This document shows, piece after piece, positions 42,824 to 51,414 of a stretch of DNA of 64,000 nucleotides. The notes below the pieces were generated by a model. The model was not told the origin of the DNA, did not search any database, and saw only the letters and a program-made list of their open reading frames with translations. The stretch is taken from contig JAFYYG010000050.1 of NCBI GenBank assembly GCA_017557625.1, positions 78,392 through 142,391 on the forward strand. Direction: 5' to 3'. Position 1 is the first letter of the stretch; the number at the start of each line of letters is the position of its first letter. The stretch is from Muribaculaceae bacterium (GTDB taxonomy: Bacteria > Bacteroidota > Bacteroidia > Bacteroidales > Muribaculaceae). The translations under genes were made by a program, and so were the position numbers.

Positions 42824-43987
42824 GTGTTAAGGATTTTAGTCAATTCAATAATCCGTGGTTGGAAGCAGCTTGCTCGGCGGCCGTTGTACATCTGTATGAT
42901 GGTCATTGTGCCGCTTGTGAGCGCCTGGTTCTTCTTCGACCTGATGGGGGATGGCGTTGTGAAACGCGCCCCTGTGGGGATTGTTGACCTTGACAAGAGC
43001 GACCTGTCGCGCAAATTGACGCGTAATCTCAATACATTTCAGCAGGTAGAGATAAAAAACACCTACGGCTCCTATCATGAGGCCATTGATGCTGTGCAGC
43101 GTGGCGAGGTGTTTGGCTTTTTCTTTATTCCCAGTGACTTCTCTACCAAGGCATTGAGCGGTGAAAAGCCCACGTTGAGTTACTATATCAATTATTCCTA
43201 TTATGCTCCTGCCTCGATGCAGTTTAAGGGTTTCAAGACCGTCAGTGTGCTTGCCAACGGCGGCATTGTTAGCAGCGTGCTCACCACCGCTGGCATGCCT
43301 AAAGAGATGGTTAGCGCGACCCTTCAACCAGTGGTGACTCATGTTCATCCCCTCAAAAATCCGTGGATGAGCTACAACTACTATTTGAGCAGCTCGTTTG
43401 TGCCCTGCCTGCTGGCACTGATAGTGATGCTTATCACCGTGTTCAGCATAGGCATGGAGTGGCACGCCGGGACGAGCCGCAACTGGCTCCGCACCGCCGA
43501 CAACTCTATAGTCCTCGCCACCTTCACCAAGCTATTCCCGCATACCTTCATCTTTATTAATGTGGGTTTGGCGATACAATACATGATGTATGTGAAGTAT
43601 GGCTTCCCGTTGAACTGCAATCCGTGGAACATGATAGCTGCGATGGCACTGCTTGTGCTTGCGTGTCAGGGGTTTGCGCTGTTCATTATAAGCCTTGTTC
43701 CCAACTTCCGCTATGCCTCAACGATATGCACCTTGCTCGGAATGCTGTCGTTCTCGTTCTGCGGCTTCTCCTTGCCCGAGGAGGCGATGTACTCTTGGGT
43801 TTCGCCTTTAGGCTACCTGATGCCCATCAAGTATTATTTCTTGATAAATGCCGACCAGGCGCTGAATGGCATCGACTTGCATTATTCCCGCCTCTACTAT
43901 GTGATTTTGATACTCTACAGCCTCCTTCCTGTCACCATGCTGTGGAAGTTGAGGAAGCATTGTCTTGACCCATTCTATATACCTTAG
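42824..43987 (+). CDS. ABC-2-type transporter permease 1
   Basis: 387 residues beginning with GTG at 42824; no ATG fits better, and the GTG lies within heptamer-like sequence. One TM helix near the N-terminus (PLYICMMVIVPLVSAWFFFD), a large periplasmic domain (about 45-190), then five more helices (FVPCLLALIVMLITVFSIG; FPHTFIFINVGLAIQYMMY; MIAAMALLVLACQGFALFII; STICTLLGMLSFSFCGFSL; YVILILYSLLPVTMLWKL). This is the ABC2_membrane_3 layout (YhhJ/YbhS-like). The ATP-binding partner is not encoded in the operon. Confidence 0.9.
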   Translation: MLRILVNSIIRGWKQLARRPLYICMMVIVPLVSAWFFFDLMGDGVVKRAPVGIVDLDKSDLSRKLTRNLNTFQQVEIKNTYGSYHEAIDAVQRGEVFGFFFIPSDFSTKALSGEKPTLSYYINYSYYAPASMQFKGFKTVSVLANGGIVSSVLTTAGMPKEMVSATLQPVVTHVHPLKNPWMSYNYYLSSSFVPCLLALIVMLITVFSIGMEWHAGTSRNWLRTADNSIVLATFTKLFPHTFIFINVGLAIQYMMYVKYGFPLNCNPWNMIAAMALLVLACQGFALFIISLVPNFRYASTICTLLGMLSFSFCGFSLPEEAMYSWVSPLGYLMPIKYYFLINADQALNGIDLHYSRLYYVILILYSLLPVTMLWKLRKHCLDPFYIP

Positions 43988-43991
43988 AATT

Positions 43992-45284
43992 ATGAAGCGC
44001 GACAGTAAGATATTAGGGTGGCTGCACAGCATAGTGCTATCGATGAAGCAGGAGTTCAAGCACATCTTCCGCGACGAGGCGGTGGTGATTTTCTTCGTCG
44101 TGTTGGCGATTGTCTATCCACCTCTCTACTCGCTCATCTATAACCCCGAGGTGGCACGCGACGAGGCAGTGGTAGTAGTTGACGACAGCCACTCTGAGTT
44201 GAGCCGACGTTTTACTCGTAATCTTGACGCCAGTCCCGATGTGAACGTCACCGCCTATGCCCACGACATGGATGAGGCACGTGAGTTAATGGCAACAAAG
44301 AAGTGTTATGGCATCGTGTATTTTCCCGCCGACTTCGAGACCGAGGTGATGCGTGGCAATCAGGGTCATGTGTCGCTCTACTGCGACATGAGCGTGATGA
44401 TGCGCTACAAGGCGATGCTCACTGCGTTGACCAACGTGCAGATGGAGATGTGCTCGGAGTTGCAGAGCGAGAAAGCATTTAGAATCATAAGCCTTGACGG
44501 CGGAATAGTCGATAGTCGCCAGGTGCCGCTTGGCAACACTGCAATGGGTATTGCGTCGGCTGTGTTGCCGTTTGTTTTGGTGTACGTGCTACAGCAGGGA
44601 ATGATAATGGGTATCGCCATGCTTCATGCCGGCAGCATGGGCCGTCGTCGCCGCAACCGTGGCATTGACCCCATCGACGAGGTGAAGGCAACTCCTGGAG
44701 CGATGCTTACAGGCAAGACATTAGTTCACTTGTTCTACTATCTGTTCCCGGCGATATTTGCGCTGCACATAATTCCCATCATTTTCAAGTTTCCGATGAA
44801 CGGCAATTTCTTGGAGATTGCCATGATTATGTTCCCGTTCCTAATTGCTTCGTCGCTGTTTGGACAGATAATTCGCGTGTTTGTTAATAATCGTGAGGGA
44901 GTGTTCCTCATCTTGGCATTTACATCGCTGATTTTTGTGTTCTTAACTGGTGTGTCATGGCCCCACTACCAGATAGCCCCATATTGGGATGTCATCAGTA
45001 GGATGATACCTGGTTACTGGGCTTCGACGGCCTATGTGCAGATGCAGTCGGGAGGAGCATCCCTTTCGCAGATGAGCGACTACTACATAGCGTTGTGGGG
45101 GCTTGTTGTGGTCTATTTCGTTCTTGCTTATCTGGTGGAACTGTTTGTGCTTCGTCCCCGCTATCGCGCCATGCAGCTCGAGTGCGAACTTGACCCCGAG
45201 GCAATGCAAAAACGCGCTCTCTATTTGCAGGGCGATGATGACATGCTCAATCCCGAGCTTATTGAAGAAGACGAAGACGAATAG
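43992..45284 (+). CDS. ABC-2-type transporter permease 2
   Basis: 430 residues from ATG 43992 (five-base gap to permease 1; a TTG at 43965 would overlap). Same layout as permease 1: TM1 AVVIFFVVLAIVYPPLYSLI, a periplasmic domain, then helices near ASAVLPFVLVYVLQQGMIMG, FYYLFPAIFALHIIPIIF, IMFPFLIASSLFGQIIRVF, FLILAFTSLIFVFLTGVSW and LWGLVVVYFVLAYLVELFV. A basic cytoplasmic loop MGRRRRNRG lies near 225. C-terminus is acidic (EEDEDE). The two permeases are diverged paralogues that probably form a heterodimer. Confidence 0.9.
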   Translation: MKRDSKILGWLHSIVLSMKQEFKHIFRDEAVVIFFVVLAIVYPPLYSLIYNPEVARDEAVVVVDDSHSELSRRFTRNLDASPDVNVTAYAHDMDEARELMATKKCYGIVYFPADFETEVMRGNQGHVSLYCDMSVMMRYKAMLTALTNVQMEMCSELQSEKAFRIISLDGGIVDSRQVPLGNTAMGIASAVLPFVLVYVLQQGMIMGIAMLHAGSMGRRRRNRGIDPIDEVKATPGAMLTGKTLVHLFYYLFPAIFALHIIPIIFKFPMNGNFLEIAMIMFPFLIASSLFGQIIRVFVNNREGVFLILAFTSLIFVFLTGVSWPHYQIAPYWDVISRMIPGYWASTAYVQMQSGGASLSQMSDYYIALWGLVVVYFVLAYLVELFVLRPRYRAMQLECELDPEAMQKRALYLQGDDDMLNPELIEEDEDE

Positions 45285-45295
45285 GTGCTAAGTAG

Positions 45296-45312
45296 GAGGG
45301 TGTGTCAAAAAT
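45296..45312 (+). repeat. Solitary end of the MITE-like element
   Basis: GAGGGTGTGTCAAAAAT resembles the right-end inverted repeat of the element at 11752-11923; no partner end is visible before the CotH gene at 45389. Confidence 0.5.
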
Positions 45313-45388
45313 TAAAAACAACCTTTCGTCGCCTAATGACCGATTCGGGTTAAATAAAATGCTCATGCTCTTATGATCGCAATAGGGG

Positions 45389-46888
45389 TTATTGCATGTA
45401 ACCGAGTATCACGTTATAGCCAAATGTGACATCGGCGGAGTTTATTGTTCCGTCTTCATTAAGGTCTAATTTCTCGTTATATTCTGTGTCAATGCCTAGT
45501 AGATAGTTGTATATTTGTGTTATTGTTGCTGCATTGATGACATCGGGCTCCACATAGTCATCGCGCCAGCTCAGTAGTTTGTTTGACAAGAGAGAATGAT
45601 TGTTTCTATACCATTTCATCACATATTCCACTTCTTTGTATATGTTCTCGGTGATAACGACTCGGTCGTCTTCATCTTCGGGTATGTCTTTCCATAACTC
45701 ATATTCTCGTTGCCAAGCGCCGCTCTCCACAAAACGTTGTGCTATAGCGTTGATGTGGTTCTCTAAGTTGGAAGGGGAAAGATATGTGTCTTTCAGTTCT
45801 TCCCATCGCATCGCAATGCGATTCTTGATTCCGTCGATGTTATAAATGATGAGGCGGTTGAAGGGTCCGAATGAATTAAGACGGTTCAGTTGTGAGGTAT
45901 AATACCGCGGATTCCCGTCACTGTCTCGTCCCAGACAGGCGTCCATGTCCCACGGAGTGATCATATAGCGATGGTCGAAGTTTATGTCGGGAACAGATAG
46001 GAAGGTGTTCTTATAGGGCATGTCGTCGATACCGAAAGCTACTAGCAGTATCCAATAATCCACGAGGTTGTCAACGTAGTACCAGTCATTATAGTTGGTC
46101 ATGAAGTAGTCTATTTCGGTCTTGCTATTGAAGTCGATGAGGTCCATCAGTGGCTGCCAGCTTTGGAGCGATGGGTAATCATCGGGATATTGCAGCTCAA
46201 AGGTGTTCCACTTGATGGTGTCGGTGCGGTCTTCCACATAATCGAGGAGGGCATTCGAAACTCCGCTGCCTTTGCCCTTGTAGAGCACACCTTTGATGGT
46301 GACGCTATCGTTGTCCTCCACTTTGGCTTTGCGCAGATTGAGCAACTGACGGTTAACTTTGTCGCTCAGGCAGTAGAGGCCAGCATATTGCTCATTGATA
46401 AACACCTCAATCATAGCCCCAACAGTTCCGTTGCGGTTGCCGAATTTGGTGTCCCACATCGTGTGGCTGTATTCGTTCCAGATGTCGAAGCACACTCTGT
46501 TGCGCATCCTGAGGTGATCTATGCCCATGGCATCAAGAATCCACGTGTTGTCGTTGCGCAGTCCCAGTAGGTTGGCATCAAGATTCTCGCCTTCGTCGTC
46601 AACGAGTTTAATCGCAAACGACAACTTGGGCAAAAAGAGCGCAGTTTTGCCACGCTGACGTACTAGGCAGTTGTATGTCTGATTTGTTACTGCTCCGTCT
46701 TTGTATTCAAACAGAGTGAATTTCCCTGGTATGAAGTACATAAAGCTCACCGAGTCTATTTCCACTTCCACATTTACCAGAGGCAGTGATTTGTCGCTCA
46801 TGCCACTCACCATGTTGTCAAAGCTCTGACTCCATCCCGTCAGTGGAGTTATCAATAACAATATATATAATACAAAACGTGCCTTCAT
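45389..46888 (-). CDS. CotH kinase-family protein with C-terminal dockerin-like domain (A)
   Basis: 499 residues from ATG 46888 (GTG 46900 adds four). Signal peptide MKARFVLYILLLITPLTGWSQ. The CotH domain shows FAIKLVDDEGENLD near 93, LDAMGIDHLRMRNRVCFDIW near 120, EVFINEQYAGLYCLSDKVNR near 158 and MITPWDMDACLGRD near 311, the PWDMD motif of CotH kinases. The C-terminal about 70 residues (IYNYLLGIDTEYNEKLDLNE then DGTINSADVTFGYNVILGY) form a dockerin-like unit with a calcium-loop repeat. CotH kinases phosphorylate secreted proteins in Bacillus; here they would act outside. Third of a tandem triplicate. Confidence 0.92.
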   Translation of the reverse strand: MKARFVLYILLLITPLTGWSQSFDNMVSGMSDKSLPLVNVEVEIDSVSFMYFIPGKFTLFEYKDGAVTNQTYNCLVRQRGKTALFLPKLSFAIKLVDDEGENLDANLLGLRNDNTWILDAMGIDHLRMRNRVCFDIWNEYSHTMWDTKFGNRNGTVGAMIEVFINEQYAGLYCLSDKVNRQLLNLRKAKVEDNDSVTIKGVLYKGKGSGVSNALLDYVEDRTDTIKWNTFELQYPDDYPSLQSWQPLMDLIDFNSKTEIDYFMTNYNDWYYVDNLVDYWILLVAFGIDDMPYKNTFLSVPDINFDHRYMITPWDMDACLGRDSDGNPRYYTSQLNRLNSFGPFNRLIIYNIDGIKNRIAMRWEELKDTYLSPSNLENHINAIAQRFVESGAWQREYELWKDIPEDEDDRVVITENIYKEVEYVMKWYRNNHSLLSNKLLSWRDDYVEPDVINAATITQIYNYLLGIDTEYNEKLDLNEDGTINSADVTFGYNVILGYMQ

Positions 46889-46896
46889 TTTCAATA

Positions 46897-48375
46897 TCAC
46901 TGTTTTGAATCCAAGAGTATGGTGTAAGCTTCGGTTACATCGCTTGAGGTGATTAATCCGTCTCTGTTAATGTCCAAGTGCTCATAGAAGGTGTTGTCAA
47001 TGCCTAACAAATAATTGTAGATAGATGTCAATGTGTGAGCGGTGATTGAGGTATTGGGGTCATAGTCTTCGCGCCATGTGTCAATGTGCTCTCTGATGTT
47101 TGACAGGTTGCCATTATACCAATTGGTGACGTATTCCACTTCGGCGTAAATGTCTCTTCCGATTCTTACTCGCGTGTTTTTCCATCTTTCATATTCGCGT
47201 TGCCAGGCACCGCTTTCTACAAAACGTTGCGCTATGGCGTTGATGTGGTTCTCGACATTGGCGGGCGACAAGTATGTCTCTATGAGTTCAAACCACCGAC
47301 TTGCTATTTTTTGCCTGAAGCCATTGATGTTTTTAATCACAAGGCGGTTGAAAGGGGCAAAATAGTCAAGACGGTGCACAGTAGTGAAGTCGGGCACCGA
47401 TGAGCCATTCCACCCTCGTCCTAGGCAAGCGTCCATGTCCCATGGGGTGAGCATGAAACGGTGGTCGAAGTTGATGTCGGGGGTGGAGAGGAAGGTGTTT
47501 TTATAGGGCATGTCGGTAATTCCGAATGCCACCAGCAAAATCCAGTAATCTACCAGATTGTCATCATAGTACCATTCGTCGTAGTGGGCTTTGAAATACT
47601 CGATATCGGTCTGGCTGTTAAAGTCGATAATGTCCATCAGCGGTTGCCATGCTTGGAGCGATGGGTACTCGCTAGGGTGTTGCAGCTCAAAGGCGTTCCA
47701 CACCACCGAGTCGGTGCTTTCTTCATGGTAATTGGTTAGAGTTGACCAATAATCACTTATGCCCTTGTAGAGCAGTCCCTTCACTGATACCGAGCCGTCG
47801 TCATTGACCTTTGCTTTGCGCAGGTTTAGCAGCTGGCGGTTTATCTTGTCGCTCAGGCAGTAGATGCCGTTATACTCTCCGTTGATAAACACTTCGACCA
47901 TAGTGCCCACCGTGCCGTTGCGGTTGCCGAATTTGGTGTCCCACATCGTGGAACTGTATTCGTTCCAGATGTCGAAGCACAGGCGGTTGCGCATCCTTAG
48001 GTGGTCGATTCCCATTGCGTCTAGGATCCACGAGTTGTCGCAGCGCAGACCAAGCAGGCTGGCTTCCACTTTCTCTCCCTCTTCGTCAACGAGCTTGATG
48101 CTGAAAGATTTCTTGGGAAGCGATAGCGCGAGCATGCCGCGGTGACGCACTAGGCAGTTGTAGGTGCTGACTGCAGCTATGCTGTCGTTGTATTCGCTTA
48201 GGGTGATTGTTCCTGGAAAGAAATATTTGTTGCTTACTGAATCAATCTCCACATCCACGTTGACCAATGGCAGTGACTTCTCGCTCATGTTGGCGACCAT
48301 CTCATTGAAGCTCTGGCTCCATCCTACAAAGGGAGTTAGGCACATAAGGATAATATGTAGTAACCGCTTTTCCAT
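46897..48375 (-). CDS. CotH kinase-family protein with C-terminal dockerin-like domain (B)
   Basis: 492 residues from ATG 48375; a TTG at 48381 would add two. Signal peptide MEKRLLHIILMCLTPFVGWSQ. The CotH core again has FSIKLVDEEGEKVEASLLGL near 95, LDAMGIDHLRMRNRLCFDIW, MVEVFINGEYNGIYCLSDKI and MLTPWDMDACLGRG near 307. The dockerin-like tail reads HLDINRDGLITSSDVTEAYT. Start overlaps the stop of copy C by one base (TGATG); copy A follows after a nine-base gap, so the three are co-transcribed. Confidence 0.92.
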   Translation of the reverse strand: MEKRLLHIILMCLTPFVGWSQSFNEMVANMSEKSLPLVNVDVEIDSVSNKYFFPGTITLSEYNDSIAAVSTYNCLVRHRGMLALSLPKKSFSIKLVDEEGEKVEASLLGLRCDNSWILDAMGIDHLRMRNRLCFDIWNEYSSTMWDTKFGNRNGTVGTMVEVFINGEYNGIYCLSDKINRQLLNLRKAKVNDDGSVSVKGLLYKGISDYWSTLTNYHEESTDSVVWNAFELQHPSEYPSLQAWQPLMDIIDFNSQTDIEYFKAHYDEWYYDDNLVDYWILLVAFGITDMPYKNTFLSTPDINFDHRFMLTPWDMDACLGRGWNGSSVPDFTTVHRLDYFAPFNRLVIKNINGFRQKIASRWFELIETYLSPANVENHINAIAQRFVESGAWQREYERWKNTRVRIGRDIYAEVEYVTNWYNGNLSNIREHIDTWREDYDPNTSITAHTLTSIYNYLLGIDNTFYEHLDINRDGLITSSDVTEAYTILLDSKQ

Positions 48376-49871
48376 CACCAAGAAGCTGCATTTTTTTGTC
48401 TATTGATGCCCAAAATGAAGTTATAAGCTTCGGTCACGTCGGTGGAGTTTATGAATCCGTCTTTATTCAGGTCTATTTTTTCGTTGAATGTTGTGTCAAA
48501 ACCGAGCATATAGTTATAGATTTTGGTTATTGTGGACGTGTTGATTTCCACATAGTCTTCTCGCCAGGCAACAATCTGGTCATTGATGTATGAGAGATTT
48601 GCTCTGTACCAATTGATGGCATATTGTATTTCGGGGTGGATATTGGGCCTTATGGCTGCTTTATAAGACGTCTTCCACCGCTCATATTCGCGTTGCCAGG
48701 CGCCGCTTTCCACAAAACGTTGCGCGATAGCGCTGATGTGGTTCTCGACATTGGTAGGTGACAGGTGTGATTCAGTGAGTTCAAACCATCGTTGGGCGAC
48801 TTTATGCTTAAAGCCATCGATATTGTAAAACAACAGGCGGTTAAATGGCCCATAGCGGTTTAGACAGTTCAAAGATGTGTAGCTGGCAGATTCCAACCCG
48901 CTCCAATCACGTCCCAGGCAAGCGTCCATGTCCCATGGAGTGATCATGAAGCGGTGATCGAAGTTGATGTCGGGGGTAGAGAGGAAAGTGTTCTTGTAGG
49001 GCATGTCTTGGAGTCCAAAAGCTGCCAGCATCACCCAGTAGTCCACAAGATTGTCCACATAGTAGCACTCGTTGTAATGCTCACTGAAATAGTCAATGGT
49101 GGTCTGGCTGTTGAAGTCGATAAGGTCCATTAGCGGCTGCCATGTTTGGAGCGATGGATATTCGTCGGGGTGCTGCAGTTCAAAAAAGTTCCACTCTGTA
49201 TCGCTGGTGTTGTCTTCGTCGTAATCAAGCAGGGTGTTTGTCATGCTGGTTCCGTTGCCTTTATAGAGCAGACCTTTCACTGTCACCGAGCCGTCGTCAT
49301 TGACTTTAGCTTTGCGTAGGTTTAGCAGCTCACGGTTAATCTTGTCGCTCAAGCAGTAGATGCCGTTGTAATCACCGTTGATAAACACTTCTACCATAGT
49401 GCCCACCGTGCCATTGCGGTTGCCATGTTTGGTGTCCCACATCGTGGGGCTAAACTCATTCCAGATGTCGAAGCACACTCGGTTGCGCATCCTCATCTTG
49501 TCGAAGCCCATGGCGTCGAGAATCCATGTGTTGTCGGTGCGCAGTCCCAGCAGATTGGCATCAAGTTTCTCTCCCTCTTCGTCAACGAGTTTGATATTGA
49601 AAGATTTTTTGTGGTTTGTGAGAGCCAGCATTCCTCTATATTTCACTAGACAGTTGTAGCTGATGGTGTCTACTGTGTTGTCTTTGTATTCAGCAAGAGA
49701 GATATTTCCTGGCACGTAATGATTACTTGTCACTAAGCTGATATCCACTTCCACATTTATCAGGGGCAGTGACAGCTCGCTCATGCCCGCCAACATCTCG
49801 TTGAAATTCTGGGACCATCCCATAAACGGGAGGAGACTCAGCAAGAAAATATGTAGTTTTCGCTTTATCAT
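48375..49871 (-). CDS. CotH kinase-family protein with C-terminal dockerin-like domain (C)
   Basis: 498 residues from ATG 49871; the longer frame to 49991 has no signal peptide at its start. Signal peptide MIKRKLHIFLLSLLPFMGWSQ. Core motifs FNIKLVDEEGEKLDANLLGL, LDAMGFDKMRMRNRVCFDIW, MVEVFINGDYNGIYCLSDKI and MITPWDMDACLGRD match copies A and B; the tail KIDLNKDGFINSTDVTEAYN is dockerin-like. All three copies share the order signal, CotH, dockerin and differ mainly at the surface. First gene of the triplet; promoter at 49928. Confidence 0.92.
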   Translation of the reverse strand: MIKRKLHIFLLSLLPFMGWSQNFNEMLAGMSELSLPLINVEVDISLVTSNHYVPGNISLAEYKDNTVDTISYNCLVKYRGMLALTNHKKSFNIKLVDEEGEKLDANLLGLRTDNTWILDAMGFDKMRMRNRVCFDIWNEFSPTMWDTKHGNRNGTVGTMVEVFINGDYNGIYCLSDKINRELLNLRKAKVNDDGSVTVKGLLYKGNGTSMTNTLLDYDEDNTSDTEWNFFELQHPDEYPSLQTWQPLMDLIDFNSQTTIDYFSEHYNECYYVDNLVDYWVMLAAFGLQDMPYKNTFLSTPDINFDHRFMITPWDMDACLGRDWSGLESASYTSLNCLNRYGPFNRLLFYNIDGFKHKVAQRWFELTESHLSPTNVENHISAIAQRFVESGAWQREYERWKTSYKAAIRPNIHPEIQYAINWYRANLSYINDQIVAWREDYVEINTSTITKIYNYMLGFDTTFNEKIDLNKDGFINSTDVTEAYNFILGINRQKNAASW

Positions 49872-49927
49872 CTTGGTAATCACATTTTCTTGGTATTTTA
49901 AAGACCTACCTATAGATTTTTGATGTG

Positions 49928-49935
49928 CAAAAATA
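49928..49935 (-). promoter_or_regulatory. -7 box of the CotH triplet
   Basis: Minus strand TATTTTTG (49935-49928); the -33 region is off-consensus. The divergent gene has its own TATTTTTG at 49981-49988. Confidence 0.5.
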
Positions 49936-49980
49936 TTGATTTTTTTTGTTATAAACATTAGATTTCCCCGAAATTCTGTG

Positions 49981-49988
49981 TATTTTTG
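49981..49988 (+). promoter_or_regulatory. -7 box of the DUF3078 gene
   Basis: TATTTTTG, 17 bases before the ATG at 50006; no clear -33 box. Confidence 0.5.
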
Positions 49989-50005
49989 CAAAAAATCACG
50001 ATTAT

Positions 50006-51241
50006 ATGAGACGATATCTTGAATCTATATATTCTCTTTTGTTGCTGGCCATGATTTTGTTGATGCCGCAGCGCACTATGGCGCAGAGCGATAGCACCAG
50101 CCAATACCTGCTCATGCCGCTGGTCTTCGACAGGCAGCAGTCGCAACAGTCGCCGTTCTTTCCCGAAGCCTCAGTAAGCACGCAGGGGCTCAAACTTGAC
50201 GATGGCTGGCTCAACAAGGCGCAGCAGCAGATGAGTAGGGTGCACGACATGCGCTACCGCCTGATGATTGACCGTCCCGAGCTGGTGCCCTTCAACGAGG
50301 GTTTGCTGCCCAAGCCGCCTAAAGAGGTGGTGGTAGAGGCCGACCCGTCGAAAACCGAACTGCGGGTGGAACCAAAGGACATCGACAGCGAAAAGTTCAA
50401 GCCCGTTGACCGCCGCGAGGTGAAGATGCACAACTGGCTCCACACTTTTGTTGGGAGTCTGCACGGCACGCAGGCCTATATCAGCAACAACTGGTATCAG
50501 GGCGGCGAGAACAACCTCAACCTGCTCGGAGATGTGCAGTGGGATTGCAACCTCAACCAGAAGCTGCACCCAAACTGGCTCTTCAACAATACTCTGCACT
50601 ACCGCTTGGGAGTGGCGACGGCTAAGGGCGACAGTCTGCGAAGCTATAGCATCAACGAGGACAATTTCCAGTTCAACTCACAGCTCGGCTACAAGGCAGT
50701 GAAGAACTGGTACTACTCGGCGACGCTGCTGTTCAAGACGCAGCTGCTGAACTCCTATGTCACCAACACCCGCAACCTAGCGGCGTCGTTCCTCTCGTCG
50801 GGTGAGCTGAATGTGGGTCTCGGTATGACCTATAACTACAAGGACAAAGAGGGTTACAAGGTCTTCACGCTCTCGATAGCACCTCTGTCTTACAACATCA
50901 AGATTTGCCGCGACATCGTGAAGCTCGACCCAACTAAGTTTGGCATCGATGCCGGGCATCACACAAAGCACAATTTCGGTTCTAATGTCGAGGCGAAATT
51001 TGAGTGGAAAATCACGCCGAGCATCACGTGGAAGACAAGGTTTTATGCTTTCACCGACTATCATTATGTGCAGGGCGACTGGGAGAACACCCTCTCGTTC
51101 GCCGTAAATAGCTTCCTCAACACCCAGATTTTCACCCACCTGCGCTACGACAAGTCTCGCCCCTGGAACGAAGACTGGAAATACTGGCAATTCAAGGAAA
51201 TCCTTAGCTTCGGACTTACCTATAAGTTTGCCACAAAGTGA
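50006..51241 (+). CDS. DUF3078 outer-membrane beta-barrel protein
   Basis: 411 residues. Signal peptide MRRYLESIYSLLLLAMILLM to RTMA, cut before QSDST. After about 110 residues of linker (LLPKPPKEVVVEADPSK) comes the DUF3078 domain: NWYQGGENNLNLLGDVQWD near 161, then amphipathic strands (LFNNTLHYRLGVATAKGDS, NWYYSATLLFKTQLLNSY, LSFGLTYKFATK). The C-terminus KFATK has Phe at the -4 position. Found widely in Bacteroidetes; function unknown; outer-membrane location inferred from the strand pattern. Divergent from the CotH triplet. Confidence 0.86.
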   Translation: MRRYLESIYSLLLLAMILLMPQRTMAQSDSTSQYLLMPLVFDRQQSQQSPFFPEASVSTQGLKLDDGWLNKAQQQMSRVHDMRYRLMIDRPELVPFNEGLLPKPPKEVVVEADPSKTELRVEPKDIDSEKFKPVDRREVKMHNWLHTFVGSLHGTQAYISNNWYQGGENNLNLLGDVQWDCNLNQKLHPNWLFNNTLHYRLGVATAKGDSLRSYSINEDNFQFNSQLGYKAVKNWYYSATLLFKTQLLNSYVTNTRNLAASFLSSGELNVGLGMTYNYKDKEGYKVFTLSIAPLSYNIKICRDIVKLDPTKFGIDAGHHTKHNFGSNVEAKFEWKITPSITWKTRFYAFTDYHYVQGDWENTLSFAVNSFLNTQIFTHLRYDKSRPWNEDWKYWQFKEILSFGLTYKFATK

Positions 51242-51359
51242 CAATAAGCATGGAACAAACCACAAATTTCCACGAATTTTCACTAAATAGGCGAACGGGG
51301 AATAATGCACACTAATTAAACGAATTAAAACTAAGTTTTCTTTTTTATTGAATTTGTAG

Positions 51360-51367
51360 TATATTTG
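51360..51367 (+). promoter_or_regulatory. -7 box of the LRR-protein gene
   Basis: TATATTTG; ATG 48 bases downstream; no clear -33. Confidence 0.5.
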
Positions 51368-51414
51368 CAACTTGAAAGGGCAACAATATCATCTAATTAA
51401 ACCTAAGATAAAAT

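Noticed and set aside
45285-45388. Complete second MITE copy
   Set aside because: Only one inverted end is recognisable; no partner or internal hairpins.
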